DNA of 64,000 nucleotides from an uncultured Mycobacteriaceae bacterium (GTDB lineage Bacteria; Actinomycetota; Actinomycetes; Mycobacteriales; Mycobacteriaceae): NCBI GenBank assembly GCA_902826815.1, contig CADEGF010000027.1, positions 1 to 64,000 of the forward strand, read 5' to 3'. Shown piece by piece: positions 44,130 to 54,270 of this stretch (position 1 is its first letter; each line of letters starts with the position of its first letter). The notes under the pieces were generated by a model. It saw only the letters and a program-made list of their open reading frames with translations, ran no database searches and was not told where the DNA came from. The position numbers and the translations under genes were made by a program.

Positions 44130-44726
44130 TCAGGACTTGGCCATGCTGAAACCGTCCAGCACGGATCTGACTCCGACCTTCCACCTGCGCTCGATCTCGG
44201 CCGATGCGCCAAGCCAGCGGCCCGCCTCCTGCACCGCCAAACCCTGTGCCAGCGCGAGTAATACGTGCGCGATGTCCACCGGGTCCCCGCCCAGCAGGCC
44301 CTTGCCGATGCACCGCTGAATCCGGCCGACGAAGATCTCGCGGACGGCGCCACCGGCCGCCAGCTCGTCGGCGCCCGGTTCGAAATCGGCGAACGGCCGC
44401 GAGAACATCACCTGTGCCAGTTTCGGGTACGCGCGGCAGAACAGCCGAAAGACCGGCACCAGCCGCTCCAGATCGCTGAGCGCGTCGTCCGTCTCGGGGA
44501 TCTTGGCCAGCTCGGCGCCAAGCCGCCGGAACCCTTCGAAGAACATCGCCCGCACCAGGCCGGCCTTGTCGTCGAACAGTTCGTACACCGCGGGTACCGA
44601 CGTACCGGCGCGCTCGGCCACCCGCCGAGTCGTGAAGCGGGCGATACCTTCCTCGCCGAGCGTGGTGATCGCAACGTCGAGCACCCGATCCCGAAGCTCG
44701 GGCGTGCGCTGCTTCGCCCTCGGCAT
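44130..44726 (-). CDS. TetR-family regulator
   Basis: 198 aa. The N-terminal helix-turn-helix (FTTRRVAERAGTSVPAVYELF near 31-51) and a TetR-like ligand domain are present. It is 9 bases downstream of the crotonase gene on the same strand, so the two form an operon. A tandem 13-bp repeat upstream of the crotonase is a candidate operator. It likely senses a fatty-acid or CoA metabolite, by analogy. Confidence 0.9.
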   Translation of the reverse strand: MPRAKQRTPELRDRVLDVAITTLGEEGIARFTTRRVAERAGTSVPAVYELFDDKAGLVRAMFFEGFRRLGAELAKIPETDDALSDLERLVPVFRLFCRAYPKLAQVMFSRPFADFEPGADELAAGGAVREIFVGRIQRCIGKGLLGGDPVDIAHVLLALAQGLAVQEAGRWLGASAEIERRWKVGVRSVLDGFSMAKS

Positions 44727-44735
44727 CGCGACGGC

Positions 44736-45437
44736 CTAGCTCGCGGCGAATTCCGCGGGGAGCCCGTCGATTCCGGCCTGGATCGCCGCCAAGGCGGATT
44801 CGCGTGCCTTCAGCTTGGTCGCGAGGTGTGCGCCTGCGTGCAGCGTCGCCGCCGCCTCCGTCGCGACCTCCTGCGCGCGCGCCAGCACCTTCTCGGCGTC
44901 GACGATCTCGTCGAGCCAGCCTGCGGCGATCGCCGCGTCGCCCGCGAACGTGGACGCCAACGCCGTGGCCCGCTGGAACGCGGCGGGCGTCAACCGCATC
45001 CGCATGATCTCGATCGCCGAGATGGGAATCGTCATCCCGATCGCCACCTCGATGGCCTGGCACCGCGACTTGGGGGCGCCGACCCGGTGATCGCCGCTGA
45101 GCAGAAGGAAGGAGCCCATCGCGATGGCCGGGCCCGTCGCGGCGATGATGACCGGCTTCGGGAACGTCAGGCATCTCTTGGACAACGCGAACCCGCCTGC
45201 CAGCATCGCCAGCGCTGCCGCGGCGTCGCCGGACTGGAAGACCGAAAGGTCGAACCCGCCGCTGAACACCCGCTGATTGCCGGCCAGCACGACGGCCTTG
45301 GCGTCGTCCTTCTCGGCCCTGTCGAGCGCCTCGTTGATGGCGACCTGCATGGTCGGCCCGAGTACGTTGACCTTGCCGTCGTCGAGGCCGATCGTCGCGA
45401 CGGATTCGTTGAGTTCGTAATTCACCGGGCTGGTCAT
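44736..45437 (-). CDS. Enoyl-CoA hydratase/isomerase (crotonase) family protein
   Basis: 233 aa crotonase fold. The oxyanion-hole regions are AVVLAGNQRVFSGGFDLSVF near 50-69 and PVIIAATGPAIAMGSFLLLSGD near 95-115. The catalytic Glu pair of classical hydratases is not obvious, so the reaction could be hydration, isomerisation or hydrolysis of acyl-CoA. It precedes the TetR gene in a likely operon. Confidence 0.85.
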   Translation of the reverse strand: MTSPVNYELNESVATIGLDDGKVNVLGPTMQVAINEALDRAEKDDAKAVVLAGNQRVFSGGFDLSVFQSGDAAAALAMLAGGFALSKRCLTFPKPVIIAATGPAIAMGSFLLLSGDHRVGAPKSRCQAIEVAIGMTIPISAIEIMRMRLTPAAFQRATALASTFAGDAAIAAGWLDEIVDAEKVLARAQEVATEAAATLHAGAHLATKLKARESALAAIQAGIDGLPAEFAAS

Positions 45438-45492
45438 CGGGCCTCCATAGATGTGCGCAGGTGATGCGCGGACGTGCGCGTTCGTTTCAGAG

Positions 45493-45518
45493 CGATGTTA
45501 CGAAACGATGTTACGAAA
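45493..45518. promoter_or_regulatory. Tandem 13-bp repeat, candidate operator
   Basis: CGATGTTACGAAA occurs twice in direct tandem (45493-45505, 45506-45518), about 55 bases upstream of the crotonase start. A CGTTTC at 45483-45488 could pair with GAAACG in the repeat. Position suits autoregulation by the operon's TetR protein. Confidence 0.5.
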
Positions 45519-45542
45519 GCCAAGCTACGGGACCGCGACGGG

Positions 45543-46604
45543 TCAGCCGCCTCCGATGCCGCGACGGTGCCTGCCGTTGATCACCCTGGTCTGGGCATCG
45601 TCGTCGTCGTACGGCGGCTCGTCGTCATACGGGGCGGGCAGATCGTCGTATTCGGCGGGAAGGCCGTCGTAGCGCCGCTGTTGCTGCTGCTGCGGTTGGA
45701 TCTGGTTCTGGTGGCGCGGTCGCTGCGGCGGAAGCTCCGATACCGGCACCGGCGCCGACGGCGCCTCGCGCTGCGGCGGAAGCTCCGATACCGGCACCGG
45801 CGCCGACGGCGCCTCGCGCTGCGGCTCCTCCTGCTGAGGGGCGAACTGGCTGCGGTGGCGGTCGCGTTGTTCGTTGGCGGCCGCATTGATCTTGTTGATC
45901 TCGGTCTGCAGCACCTCGTGGCGGCTCTCGGTGGACGCGTAGTGGTAGTAGGTCAGCAGACCGCGCAGCAGCTCCAGCTTCTGCTTCTCCTGACGCGCCA
46001 GGTCGTGGGAGGTCAGCAGCTCGAGCCGCTCAACCGGATGAAGCGTGCTCCAATCCAGCACGGCGGGCGTGCGGAACTGATGCCGCTTCGACTTCGCCTT
46101 TCCCTGGCTCATGGACCTGGGCTGGTCGTAGAACGTCACCGCGCCCGCAAAGCGCGATCCGATCGACTCACCAAGCTGCTTGCGGTCCAGCGCCGAATCC
46201 CACACCGTGCGCCACTCCTGCGACGGCGCGAGATAGGGAATCTCCGCGGGCAGTTTCAGCGGGACGATGTCGACGTAGTTGTCGGGGTCGGCGCTCTCGT
46301 AGCGCGGCACCGTGGGCGGCGACGCGAACTCCAGCTGGACGCCAAAGGCCGGCTTCTGGCCGAAGTTCTTCACGACGAGCTCGACGAGATGCCAGTCCGA
46401 CGCGCTCGGCTCCATGAACATCGCGACGTTCGGCTTTGAGACATCTTCGGTCTCGTGCTTGGCCGACTGGAACTGCCGCCATGCGTAAACGAGTGCGGCT
46501 ATGGTGACGCAGACGGCCAGCCAGGCCGCCATCGCAGTCCACGCGCCGGGGGAGAGGTTCGCAATATCGCTCGCGCGGTCGTCGAACCAGCCCGTAATCC
46601 CCAC
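45543..46604 (-). CDS. Membrane-anchored hypothetical protein with proline/glutamine-rich tail
   Basis: 353 aa. One N-terminal TM helix (WTAMAAWLAVCVTIAALVYAW near 22-42) is followed by a beta-rich domain (ASDWHLVELVVKNFGQKPAF), then a coiled helix (NKINAAANEQRDRHRSQFAP) and a low-complexity tail. The tail holds two copies of QREAPSAPVPVSELPP from a 48-bp tandem DNA repeat, plus an acidic Asp/Tyr run. Function unknown. Confidence 0.65.
   Translation of the reverse strand: MGITGWFDDRASDIANLSPGAWTAMAAWLAVCVTIAALVYAWRQFQSAKHETEDVSKPNVAMFMEPSASDWHLVELVVKNFGQKPAFGVQLEFASPPTVPRYESADPDNYVDIVPLKLPAEIPYLAPSQEWRTVWDSALDRKQLGESIGSRFAGAVTFYDQPRSMSQGKAKSKRHQFRTPAVLDWSTLHPVERLELLTSHDLARQEKQKLELLRGLLTYYHYASTESRHEVLQTEINKINAAANEQRDRHRSQFAPQQEEPQREAPSAPVPVSELPPQREAPSAPVPVSELPPQRPRHQNQIQPQQQQQRRYDGLPAEYDDLPAPYDDEPPYDDDDAQTRVINGRHRRGIGGG
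45721..45816. repeat. 48-bp tandem repeat inside a coding sequence
   Basis: Two identical 48-base units (45721-45768, 45769-45816), followed by a partial third (to about 45825). In the minus-strand gene they encode two copies of a 16-residue proline/alanine motif, so the repeat keeps the frame. Confidence 0.9.
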
Positions 46605-46742
46605 GCGTCTCTTTTACCATGCTGGGCCGTGAAGATCAGCATTCGATATCCGTCCTCGTGAGAATTTGCTGTGACGGCAATTTCTGGTGATTTAGATGAG
46701 GCTGGAGTGCCTCATGAGGCTATTTGCGCAGGTTGCCGACAT

Positions 46743-49346
46743 TTACGCTGACGCGCCAGTGCGAATCATCGCCGCCAAATCCTCGCGGTCCGAAATATCG
46801 AGTTTGATGCACGCCCGATAGAGATGCCCTTCGACCGTCCGCACCGAAACGACCAGCCGGTCGGCGATCTCCTTGTTGCTCAGGCCTGCGGCCACCAGGT
46901 TGGCGATCTCGCGTTCGCGAACGGTCAACGGCAGCGGATGGGCGGCCAGCTCGAGAGCGGGGGTGCGGATCCCGCCGCACTCCGCGGCGAGCCGGGTCGC
47001 GGCGGCTGCCGCCTCCATGCTGCGGCGACGGTCGTCAGCCGCCTCGAACGCCACCGCCGCCTGCGCTGATGCGTCGGCCGCCGACAACAGGGCACCGATG
47101 TGCTCGAATCGCCGGGCGGCCTCACACAGCTTCACCGCATCCCGATCGCGAACCGCCGCGGCGTGCGCGGCGATCGTCGACGCCAGCCTGCCGCCGGTGG
47201 TCGTGCCGAGATCGGCCAACCGGTCAAGGCACGTCTGATCGCCGAAGCGCACCGCGTCGTGCAGCGCGAGCATCTCGATCGCGGTCTGCTGGGACTCCGA
47301 TGCGAGCCGGGCCGCATCGAGCGCGAGTTCGATTGCGGCGCTGACATTTCCCTCGGCAGCGGCAAGCCAGGACTCGGCGACGCGGAGCTGCGGGGCGAAC
47401 ACCGCGACGTGCTTGCCGCTTCTGGTGGCCAGCTCGGCCACCATCTTGGCGCCCGCATCTGTTCTGCCAAGCGCACAGTACGACTGCGCGAGCAGCAGGC
47501 GCGCGGGGAAGCTCCACGACGCCGCCGACTCCGATGTCAGCGCCGCCACGGTCTGCTCCATGCGCGACGCGGTGTCGGCGAAGCGGCCGCGCCCCAGTTC
47601 GACGGTGCCGACCAGCACGTTGGCCATCCCCCATGCCAGGTACTGGCCCGCCGAGGTGATGCGCACGATATCGGCGGATCGCTTTGCGGCGGTGTCGAAG
47701 TCGCCGCCGAGGACGAGCGCGCGGACCTCGCCGAACGCCGTCAGATAGCGAAGCAGGCCGTCGACCTTGTCGTCGATCTGGTGCCCGCGGTCGGCGACCG
47801 CCTCCACCTCGTCGCCGCGGCCCATCAGCGCGAGTGCAAGGGCGCCGCCGAAGACCGCCCATTCGACGGCTGCGGCCGACGCGTCGGGGCTGGCGAGTAC
47901 CAGCTTCGACAGCTCGACGGCTTCGCGGAGTTGGTTCTCGAACAGGCGGGACGCCGAAGCGACGCCTGCGACGACCAGTTTGAGTCCGGGGTGAGCGACC
48001 CTGTCGCACAACAGGTCAAGCACTTCGTCGGCGCCCTCGGCGTCGCCCATCGACCAGTGCAGATTCGCGATCCGCACCAAGCCCCACCGAACCAGCTCGA
48101 GTTCGTTCATCTGGTCGGGGTCGAACGCGCTGAGAGTCTCCTCGGCCTCCGCCGAGTTCCCCTGCCACAGCAGCGAGCGCGCCAACAGCTCACTGGCCAC
48201 CAGTCCACCGCCGCGGTTCACCGCGGCGCGGGCCAACCGTTCGCCGAGCGTCACATTGGTCAGCGCGATCGCATCGCGCGCGGCGGACACCAGCAGGTCG
48301 AGTTCGGGTGACTCGTCGCTGTCGAGGGTCAACTCCGCCAGCCGAATTCGATCCGCGGGCCCCCGCAATGGCTGGCCCTGCAGCGCCCGCACCACCTCGC
48401 CGCGCAGCCGTCGCGCCCCGGCCATGCCGAGCCGCCTCCGGATGACCTCACCGAACAACGGATGGTTGAAGCTGACCTCGATGCCCTTGTGCACCTCGAC
48501 GACGCGGACCAGGCCGCGGTTCTCCGCGTCCTCGACGGCGTCGACCCCGGCGATGTCGCTCAACGTGTCGAGGTCGAGCGGCTCGCAGAACGTCAGCAGT
48601 CGCAGCGCGTGCAGCACGTTGTCGGGCAGTTGGTCGATCCGGCTGTCGAGCAGTGACGCCAGCTCGGAGGTGACGGCCGTGCGGCCACGCAGCTGCCACA
48701 CCCCGCGGACCTGACGAAGCGTGCCTGCCTCCAACGCACCCTCGACGAGATGCTTCACGAACAACGCATTGCCGCCCGACGACTCCCACATCAGGTCGGC
48801 GGACAGCCCTTCGACCCGGCCGCCGAGCGCCGATTCGATGAGCGTCACGCACTGGTCCTTGGTGAACGGCATCAGGTGCAGGCGTTGCAGATAGCCGTCC
48901 TTCCACAGCGATGTGATCGCGTCTGGCACCGTTTCGCCGGACCGAACGGTGGCCACGATGCGCACGGAGCCGTCCAGCGCCAGTTGATGCAGCAGCGTTG
49001 CCGACAGCTGGTCGAGCAAATGCGCATCGTCGACGCCGATGACCGAATGCCCTTCGGACAGAATCGTTTCGCGAGCCGCAGCCAGAAATGCGACCGGATC
49101 TCGTGAGGTCGCCGCGCCTACCAAGTGCGCAAACACGCCAAGCGGGATGCTGCGCGCCGATTCGGTGCCCGCGACCCACTGCACCCGCGCGGTGAGCGAC
49201 TGTGTGACCAAGCGAGCAAGCGTTGTTTTGCCAACACCGGCGTCTCCGACCAGAACAATGCCGCACACGCCTTGTTGGTCGACGAGCGCTGACCGGATGA
49301 TCGTGTATTCATCATCGCGCTGAACGACCGGCCAATTCTTGGCCAT
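46743..49346 (-). CDS. LuxR-family regulator with N-terminal ATPase (LAL/MalT-like)
   Basis: 867 aa. The ATPase domain has Walker A GDAGVGKT at 34-41 and [12 protein letters not shown] as Walker B. A long helical (TPR-like) middle region follows. The C-terminal LuxR helix-turn-helix (about 805-865) reads [20 protein letters not shown], then [20 protein letters not shown]. These large regulators respond to a ligand or partner through the ATPase. Start at 49346; the upstream open frame is a shadow. Its targets are unknown. Confidence 0.88.
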   Translation of the reverse strand: MAKNWPVVQRDDEYTIIRSALVDQQGVCGIVLVGDAGVGKTTLARLVTQSLTARVQWVAGTESARSIPLGVFAHLVGAATSRDPVAFLAAARETILSEGHSVIGVDDAHLLDQLSATLLHQLALDGSVRIVATVRSGETVPDAITSLWKDGYLQRLHLMPFTKDQCVTLIESALGGRVEGLSADLMWESSGGNALFVKHLVEGALEAGTLRQVRGVWQLRGRTAVTSELASLLDSRIDQLPDNVLHALRLLTFCEPLDLDTLSDIAGVDAVEDAENRGLVRVVEVHKGIEVSFNHPLFGEVIRRRLGMAGARRLRGEVVRALQGQPLRGPADRIRLAELTLDSDESPELDLLVSAARDAIALTNVTLGERLARAAVNRGGGLVASELLARSLLWQGNSAEAEETLSAFDPDQMNELELVRWGLVRIANLHWSMGDAEGADEVLDLLCDRVAHPGLKLVVAGVASASRLFENQLREAVELSKLVLASPDASAAAVEWAVFGGALALALMGRGDEVEAVADRGHQIDDKVDGLLRYLTAFGEVRALVLGGDFDTAAKRSADIVRITSAGQYLAWGMANVLVGTVELGRGRFADTASRMEQTVAALTSESAASWSFPARLLLAQSYCALGRTDAGAKMVAELATRSGKHVAVFAPQLRVAESWLAAAEGNVSAAIELALDAARLASESQQTAIEMLALHDAVRFGDQTCLDRLADLGTTTGGRLASTIAAHAAAVRDRDAVKLCEAARRFEHIGALLSAADASAQAAVAFEAADDRRRSMEAAAAATRLAAECGGIRTPALELAAHPLPLTVREREIANLVAAGLSNKEIADRLVVSVRTVEGHLYRACIKLDISDREDLAAMIRTGASA

Positions 49347-49428
49347 AACGTGGGACTTTACTCCTGCGCGCCCATCACAGCGGGGTCTTTGCAATCGGTG
49401 AATCAGCGCGTGCGGCAGTGCGTTTGAG

Positions 49429-50481
49429 CTACGACGCGACCGCGGCGAGGTTCTCGGCTTCCGGCGCCAACGTGACTGTGGGGGCGGTGTCGGGCAGCGG
49501 CAGTCGCTCGGCGCGGGCGGCCCATTCGAGATCCGACCAGACGATGTGCCACGGCAGCCTGCGCCAGTAGTCGGGATTCGCGCGCAGATACACCTCGACG
49601 CTGGCGTGCACGAGTGCATCGGTGGGCACCTTGCGGAACCTCAGCGACCGCGCGCCCTCTGCGAGTGCGTCGCGTTCGGTCGGTGCGGGAATGCGCGGCG
49701 CGTGCGTGTCGCCGAGGATGGCGCCCGCCTTCACCGCGCCGTCGATCATCCAGTCGAGTGTGATGTCCGCCAGCGGCCAGTACGCATTCGGCCCGCCGAC
49801 GACGTCGCTGTGCGCGCCGCGGAACCAGACTTCTTCGATGTCGTCGTCGCGTCCGATCCGGCATTCGCCGAACGGTCCTGCGCCGCCGTCGATGGCGACC
49901 GCGTGCCGACCAGTAGTGACGTTCCCTAGCCAGTCCTTCTCGCAAAGTGGCGGTGTTCCAGGCACTTTCACGGTGTCCCACAGGCCGAGGAAGTGCACCG
50001 GCACCGCGACGTCGTCGCGGCCTTCCAGCGCGCACGCCATGCGATGGATATGCCGCCAGTCGTCGGTCGTCCGACTCTGGGCGGGCAGCGCGTATGCGGC
50101 CAACGCGTACTCGACGACGTGGTCCTCACGGTCGGCCATCATGCCGATGGAGCCGAGCATCCTGGCCAGCGCCCGCGCGCAGTACGCGCCGCGCCCAGCG
50201 CCGAGCAGGAAGATCCGATCGCCGGATTCCCAGTGCTCGGCCAGGTAGAAGTATGCGTCGACGACGGACTCGCGGGCGGCTGCTGCGACGTCGCCGCGCC
50301 AGCGGCGGGCAGCGGGGTTGAAAATCCTCGGTGAGTTGAGCGCCGCCTCGCCTGCGTCGTACCAAGTGAGCTGACGGTCGCCGTCGGAGTCGTCCAGCAG
50401 CCGGAACAGGGTCTCGGCGTTGGTCGCGTCGCGGGGACCCGGACGGTTATGTGTGCTGTCGAAACACAGGACGAGGTTCTT
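49429..50481 (-). CDS. DUF2235 (Tle1-like hydrolase fold) protein lacking the catalytic Ser
   Basis: 350 aa. The fold of DUF2235/Tle1 phospholipase-like proteins is visible: [10 protein letters not shown] at the N-terminus (family: DGTxN), [11 protein letters not shown] in the middle, and the His motif [12 protein letters not shown]. Where the family has GFSRGA, this protein has [12 protein letters not shown], so the nucleophilic Ser is Gly. It may be inactive or have another role. The start at 50481 (MKNLVLCF) is preferred to 50511. Confidence 0.75.
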   Translation of the reverse strand, partial: KNLVLCFDSTHNRPGPRDATNAETLFRLLDDSDGDRQLTWYDAGEAALNSPRIFNPAARRWRGDVAAAARESVVDAYFYLAEHWESGDRIFLLGAGRGAYCARALARMLGSIGMMADREDHVVEYALAAYALPAQSRTTDDWRHIHRMACALEGRDDVAVPVHFLGLWDTVKVPGTPPLCEKDWLGNVTTGRHAVAIDGGAGPFGECRIGRDDDIEEVWFRGAHSDVVGGPNAYWPLADITLDWMIDGAVKAGAILGDTHAPRIPAPTERDALAEGARSLRFRKVPTDALVHASVEVYLRANPDYWRRLPWHIVWSDLEWAARAERLPLPDTAPTVTLAPEAENLAAVAS

Positions 50482-50689
50482 CATAGCAAACTCCCTGACC
50501 GCACGCCCCACAGTCTGGAGGCGCTGACAGTGAGAGTTTGCCAGCCGATGGCCGCCGTGTCCTGCGTATCGCGCTACTCGACTTATTCACCCCGCGATAT
50601 CCGCAGGCGAGTAGCTCGGCTTTCGCTGTTGCTGTATTCATTCAAGATTGGCCAGTTGGCCCGGATTGTCGCGATACAGAGCAACGCGG

Positions 50690-51889
50690 CTACGCGACGG
50701 GCAGCACGACCCCGGGGCTGATCGGATCGGCGTGCAGTTCGACCGACTCGGGCACCGTGCCCGGCGGCACGTCGTAGGCGAGCCCGACCTGGGCCTCACC
50801 ACCGGGCGGGAGGTCCACGAAGCCGCCGCCGACGTAGAAGGTGGCCTGGTCGTCGATGGTGAACTGCTGGCCCGCCGCATTCAGCTTCTGGAAGGTGCCG
50901 AGGAACTGACCGGGGTCCGGGCTGGTGTTCTGCACGGTGAGGCGGACGACGATGTACTCGCCCTGCGCGTCCTTGGTGAGGAAATCGTTCTCGGTACTGG
51001 TGACCGTGGTGCCGGATTCGACGCCGACGACCGTGAATGTCAGCGGGCCGTCCGTCGCACTGCCTGCGGGCGGCGGCGCAAGCGCCGTCTCGGACGCGGT
51101 GGTCTCCTCGGACGTCGTCGCCTCTTCGGTTGTGGTCGTAGATGTTTCGGTGCTGGGTGAGCTGAGGTCGACTGAGTTGGGCTTGTGAATGACGAACGCG
51201 TACACGGCGGCGAGGACAAGCACGACAAGCAGCGCGGCCACGGCGCCGCCGAAGCCCATCAGGAGCTTGCGGTTGTCGACCGGGACCCGTGGCTCGGTAC
51301 CCGCCGGTGGCTCGACGAACTGCGGTTCGGGCGGCGTCGGCGTGGTGGCATCGGCGTACGGCGCCGATTCGGGCGTCGGGTCGCTCCAGTCGCGCAATTG
51401 CACCTTCGCCGTCGGCTGCTCGGTGAGCGGCGGCGGTGGTGCGACGGGCGGCTCGGGCGGTGGTGCGACGGGCGGCTCGGGCGTCGGCTCAGGGGTCGGA
51501 TCGGGTGTTGACGTGGGCTCGGTGCGCCAGCTCGGCGTCGCGTCCGGCTCGAGTGGTGGCGGCTCGAACGACCATTCCCGCAGCGGGACCTTGGTCGTCG
51601 GCTGTTCGGTCAGTGACTGAGGGTCGGGCTCGGGCACCGACGGTGGCTCGGACTCGGGCTCGGACGGTGGCTCGGGCTCGGCGTCGGGGGCGCGGTGCGC
51701 ACCCGAGCCTGCGGGGAATGACGGTGGGGCCGGCTCGGACGGCGTCGCTGGAGGTTCCGGCGCCGCTGGAGCGACCGGCTGCTGGATGGGTGTCCGGTGC
51801 TCGGTCCACGCAAAGCCGTCGTAATACCGAAGCTGACCGGCCTGCTCGGGATCGGGATACCAACCAGCGGGGGTGGGTGGTGTCGTCAT
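50690..51889 (-). CDS. DUF2510 and DUF4352 protein with proline-rich linker
   Basis: 399 aa. The N-terminal DUF2510 motif PAGWYPDPEQAGQLRYYDG, then FAWTEHR, is followed by a long Pro/Glu-rich region with repeated LTEQPT motifs (about 35-205). One TM helix lies near 215-236 (AVAALLVVLVLAAVYAFVI). An extracellular Thr/Ser-rich stretch precedes a DUF4352 domain (YIVVRLTVQNTSPDPGQFLG). The protein is probably a surface-exposed or envelope protein of unknown function. Confidence 0.8.
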   Translation of the reverse strand: MTTPPTPAGWYPDPEQAGQLRYYDGFAWTEHRTPIQQPVAPAAPEPPATPSEPAPPSFPAGSGAHRAPDAEPEPPSEPESEPPSVPEPDPQSLTEQPTTKVPLREWSFEPPPLEPDATPSWRTEPTSTPDPTPEPTPEPPVAPPPEPPVAPPPPLTEQPTAKVQLRDWSDPTPESAPYADATTPTPPEPQFVEPPAGTEPRVPVDNRKLLMGFGGAVAALLVVLVLAAVYAFVIHKPNSVDLSSPSTETSTTTTEEATTSEETTASETALAPPPAGSATDGPLTFTVVGVESGTTVTSTENDFLTKDAQGEYIVVRLTVQNTSPDPGQFLGTFQKLNAAGQQFTIDDQATFYVGGGFVDLPPGGEAQVGLAYDVPPGTVPESVELHADPISPGVVLPVA

Positions 51890-51970
51890 CGCGTGGGTTT
51901 CCCTCCCGTTTGGGCGCCCGTGGGCGCTCAGACACGGCGGCGTCGCCGTGGTCAGAACCCTACTTAAAGA

Positions 51971-52681
51971 TCAGCCGCCCATCAGCATTCGCCACTGATC
52001 CAAGGTGCTCGCCCGATACACGTAGTTGGTGCGGCGCACGTCCGACAGCGACGCACTGGGCTCCATCGAGTACCAGTGGCCGGGATACACCGTCGGGTCG
52101 CCGGACAACTGGGCGAGCTGCTGCAGGCTGCGGAACATCTCGTCGACGTCGCCGCCGGGGAAGTCGGTGCGGCCGCAGCCCTCCAGGAACAGCGTGTCGC
52201 CGGCGACCAGTCGGCCGTCGAGCAGGAAGCACTGGCTGCCCGGAGTGTGGCCGGGGGTGTGCAGCAGCTCGATGTCGATGTCGCCGATGTTGACCCTGTC
52301 GCCGTGCTCATGCGTGGTGAGGTCGCTGCGGGAGATGCCGGTGACACGCGAAACCCATTCCGCCTCAAGGCTGTTGACGTGGACGGGTACGCTCTGGCGC
52401 TCCAGCAGCTCAGCGAGGCCCTTGAGCTCGAAGCCCATCATCGTGCCGCCGACGTGGTCGGGGTGGTGATGGGTGACAAGCACACCGGACAGCTTCTGGC
52501 CGTCGGCTTCGAGGATGTCGACGAGGTCTCCTGCGGCGTACGCCGGGTCGACGACGACGGTGTCGCCGGTCTCGCGGTCGCCGATCAGGTAGGAGAAGTT
52601 CCGCATCTGCTCGGCGATCGCGTCGGACTTGGCGAAGTCGCGGCCCGACAGCAGCTGCCGAAAGTACAAGCGTTCGGTCAT
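51971..52681 (-). CDS. MBL-fold metallo-hydrolase (glyoxalase II-like)
   Basis: 236 aa. The metal motif HHHPDHVGG is at about 71-79 and later HTPGHTPGSQCF. VAGDTLFLEG and VYPGHWYS supply the Asp and His ligands of the dinuclear Zn site. Glyoxalase II-like enzymes hydrolyse thioesters; sulfur dioxygenase or other MBL activities are also possible. On the same strand as the neighbours but separated by gaps. Confidence 0.88.
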   Translation of the reverse strand: MTERLYFRQLLSGRDFAKSDAIAEQMRNFSYLIGDRETGDTVVVDPAYAAGDLVDILEADGQKLSGVLVTHHHPDHVGGTMMGFELKGLAELLERQSVPVHVNSLEAEWVSRVTGISRSDLTTHEHGDRVNIGDIDIELLHTPGHTPGSQCFLLDGRLVAGDTLFLEGCGRTDFPGGDVDEMFRSLQQLAQLSGDPTVYPGHWYSMEPSASLSDVRRTNYVYRASTLDQWRMLMGG

Positions 52682-52913
52682 GAAGACAGATTAGGTGCGC
52701 GGGTGCGGCGGCCCGAGACATGGGCCGCCCGACGCGGAAAGCAAGCCACGCGCAAAGTCCGCGAATCGGGCGGTAGCGCGTGGGAAGAGGCCGACCCCCG
52801 GACCAGGGCCTGGTGTCCGTGTGGTGTCGATCCTCTTCTGGGACACCCGAATCCGGGCCGCAACCGGCACCCGCTCGACGGCAGGATCACGGAGTTGGGC
52901 CGGACGCGAAACC
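52682..52913. other. Intergenic region, nothing recognised
   Basis: About 230 bases, rich in C and G, between the MBL hydrolase start and the NYN gene stop. No gene, RNA or inverted repeat was recognised here. Confidence 0.5.
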
Positions 52914-53810
52914 TCAGTTTTCGCGGTGCAGCCGCACCATCCGAGTGGTGCTGCTCTCGTCGAGGTCGGCGACGTCGCTGCGGGACCGCAGGAAATCGCT
53001 GAACGAGCGGAAGCCCAACGACTTCTCGGAGAACGACGGGTCCATCCGCTTCATCTGGGCCTTGACCGCCGAATTGTGCAGCCAGTCGGCGTCGTCCTTC
53101 TCGTGTCCGATCCGCAGCGCCCGCTCCAGCAGGCCCGTCGCGGCCGCCTGCGCATCCGCGGGCTCCGGCTCGTCGTCGTCGGCGGGCACCTTCGACTTCG
53201 CGCGTTTGGTGGCCTTCTTGGCAGGCACGGGCGCGACGGTGGGGATGCCGGGCAGCGCGTCGTAGGTGACGAACTCGTCGCAGGCCGAGGCCAGCGAGCG
53301 GCTGCTGGCACCCGCCACCCCGATGCCGACGACGTAGCGGCCCAGCCGCTTACACCGCTGCGCGAGCGCGATGTAGTCGGAGTCGCCGCCGACGATCACC
53401 ACGTGGGTCAGGTCGGGAAGCCGGAACATGTCCTCCACGGCGTCGACGGCGAGCCGGATGTCGGCGCCGTTCTTGCCGTATGCAGCCGCGGGAAACAGCT
53501 GCACGAGATCAACTGCCCTGCCGACGAGTTGGCTCTGGTATTCGGCGTTGACGTCGGCCGACCAGTCGGCGTAGGCCCGCGTCAGCACCAGCGTCCCGAA
53601 CGACGACGCGAAATCGATGATCGCCCCGATGTCGACGGTGGCCCTCGTCAGCTTGTCCTTCTCCAGGGCCCGCTCCTCGTTTTTGTTCTGGGCGGACTTC
53701 CGGAACGAGCCGCGGCCGTGCACCTGGTCGTAGCGGGAGATGACGATGTTGTCGAAGTCGAGGTAAACCGCGACGCGTGCGGTTTCGGCTGCTGAGCCCG
53801 TATCCGGCAT
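52914..53810 (-). CDS. NYN-domain (PIN-like) protein with LOTUS/OST-HTH domain
   Basis: 298 aa. The NYN nuclease fold has VAVYLDFDNIVIS near 13-25, NGADIRLAVDAVEDMF in the middle and HVVIVGGDSDYIALAQRCK, with Asp residues for metal binding. The C-terminal region (GLLERALRIGHEKDDADWLH, QMKRMDPSFSEKSLGFRSFS) is an OST-HTH/LOTUS domain, which binds RNA. It is probably an RNA-degrading or RNA-binding enzyme. Divergent from the tRNA genes. Confidence 0.88.
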   Translation of the reverse strand: MPDTGSAAETARVAVYLDFDNIVISRYDQVHGRGSFRKSAQNKNEERALEKDKLTRATVDIGAIIDFASSFGTLVLTRAYADWSADVNAEYQSQLVGRAVDLVQLFPAAAYGKNGADIRLAVDAVEDMFRLPDLTHVVIVGGDSDYIALAQRCKRLGRYVVGIGVAGASSRSLASACDEFVTYDALPGIPTVAPVPAKKATKRAKSKVPADDDEPEPADAQAAATGLLERALRIGHEKDDADWLHNSAVKAQMKRMDPSFSEKSLGFRSFSDFLRSRSDVADLDESSTTRMVRLHREN

Positions 53811-53985
53811 GGGTCTGTCCTATCACAGCGGTGACCGGTCACCGGGCCCCTGCAAACCGCCTCGTCCTCGTCGTCGTGGGCGTGACCGCGGTGGTTTTCG
53901 ACGTGCCGGTGGGAACAGATCCGGAGTCCATCACGCTGCATGAGGGGCCGTTGTCGGAGGGCGTAGTCGTCGGGCTATTAGCGGT

Positions 53986-54015
53986 TTGGCGACCTAAACG
54001 GCGAGAATGTACCCT
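53986..54015 (+). promoter_or_regulatory. Candidate SigA promoter for the tRNA-rpmG-had transcript
   Basis: TTGGCG (53986-53991), 18-base spacing, TACCCT (54010-54015), ending about 35 bases before tRNA-Thr. It matches the mycobacterial SigA pattern moderately. Confidence 0.4.
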
Positions 54016-54050
54016 CTTTAAGGCCCTCAAGCATGACTGCGCGGGGTCAG

Positions 54051-54123
54051 GCCCCCTTAGCTCAGTCGGTAGAGCGTTTCCATGGTAAGGAAAAGGTCAA
54101 CGGTTCGATTCCGTTAGGGGGCT
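54051..54123 (+). tRNA. tRNA-Thr (GGT)
   Basis: 73 nt. The acceptor stem GCCCCCT pairs with AGGGGGC. The anticodon arm TTTCC-ATGGTAA-GGAAA has anticodon GGT. The T arm is AACGG-TTCGATT-CCGTT. The CCA end is not encoded. Confidence 0.95.
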
Positions 54124-54160
54124 CGGTGGTCGCCAAACTAGTAGTAGGTGGCACCCGGAT

Positions 54161-54234
54161 GGCGGTGTAGCTCAGCTGGTTAGAGCGCACGACTCATAAT
54201 CGTGAGGTCGGGGGATCGAGTCCCCCCACCGCTA
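54161..54234 (+). tRNA. tRNA-Met (CAT), elongator type
   Basis: 74 nt. The acceptor GGCGGTG pairs with CACCGCT (first pair G-U). The anticodon arm CACGA-CTCATAA-TCGTG has anticodon CAT. The T arm has GGTTCGA-like GGATCGAGTCC. CCA is not encoded. Confidence 0.93.
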
Positions 54235-54270
54235 CGAGGCAAGAACTAACAGTGAAAGAGGGCAGCTGAC

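Noticed and set aside
53777-54088. Possible 103-codon gene between the NYN gene and tRNA-Thr
   Set aside because: It overlaps the start of the NYN gene and the tRNA, has no recognisable domain and covers the promoter region.
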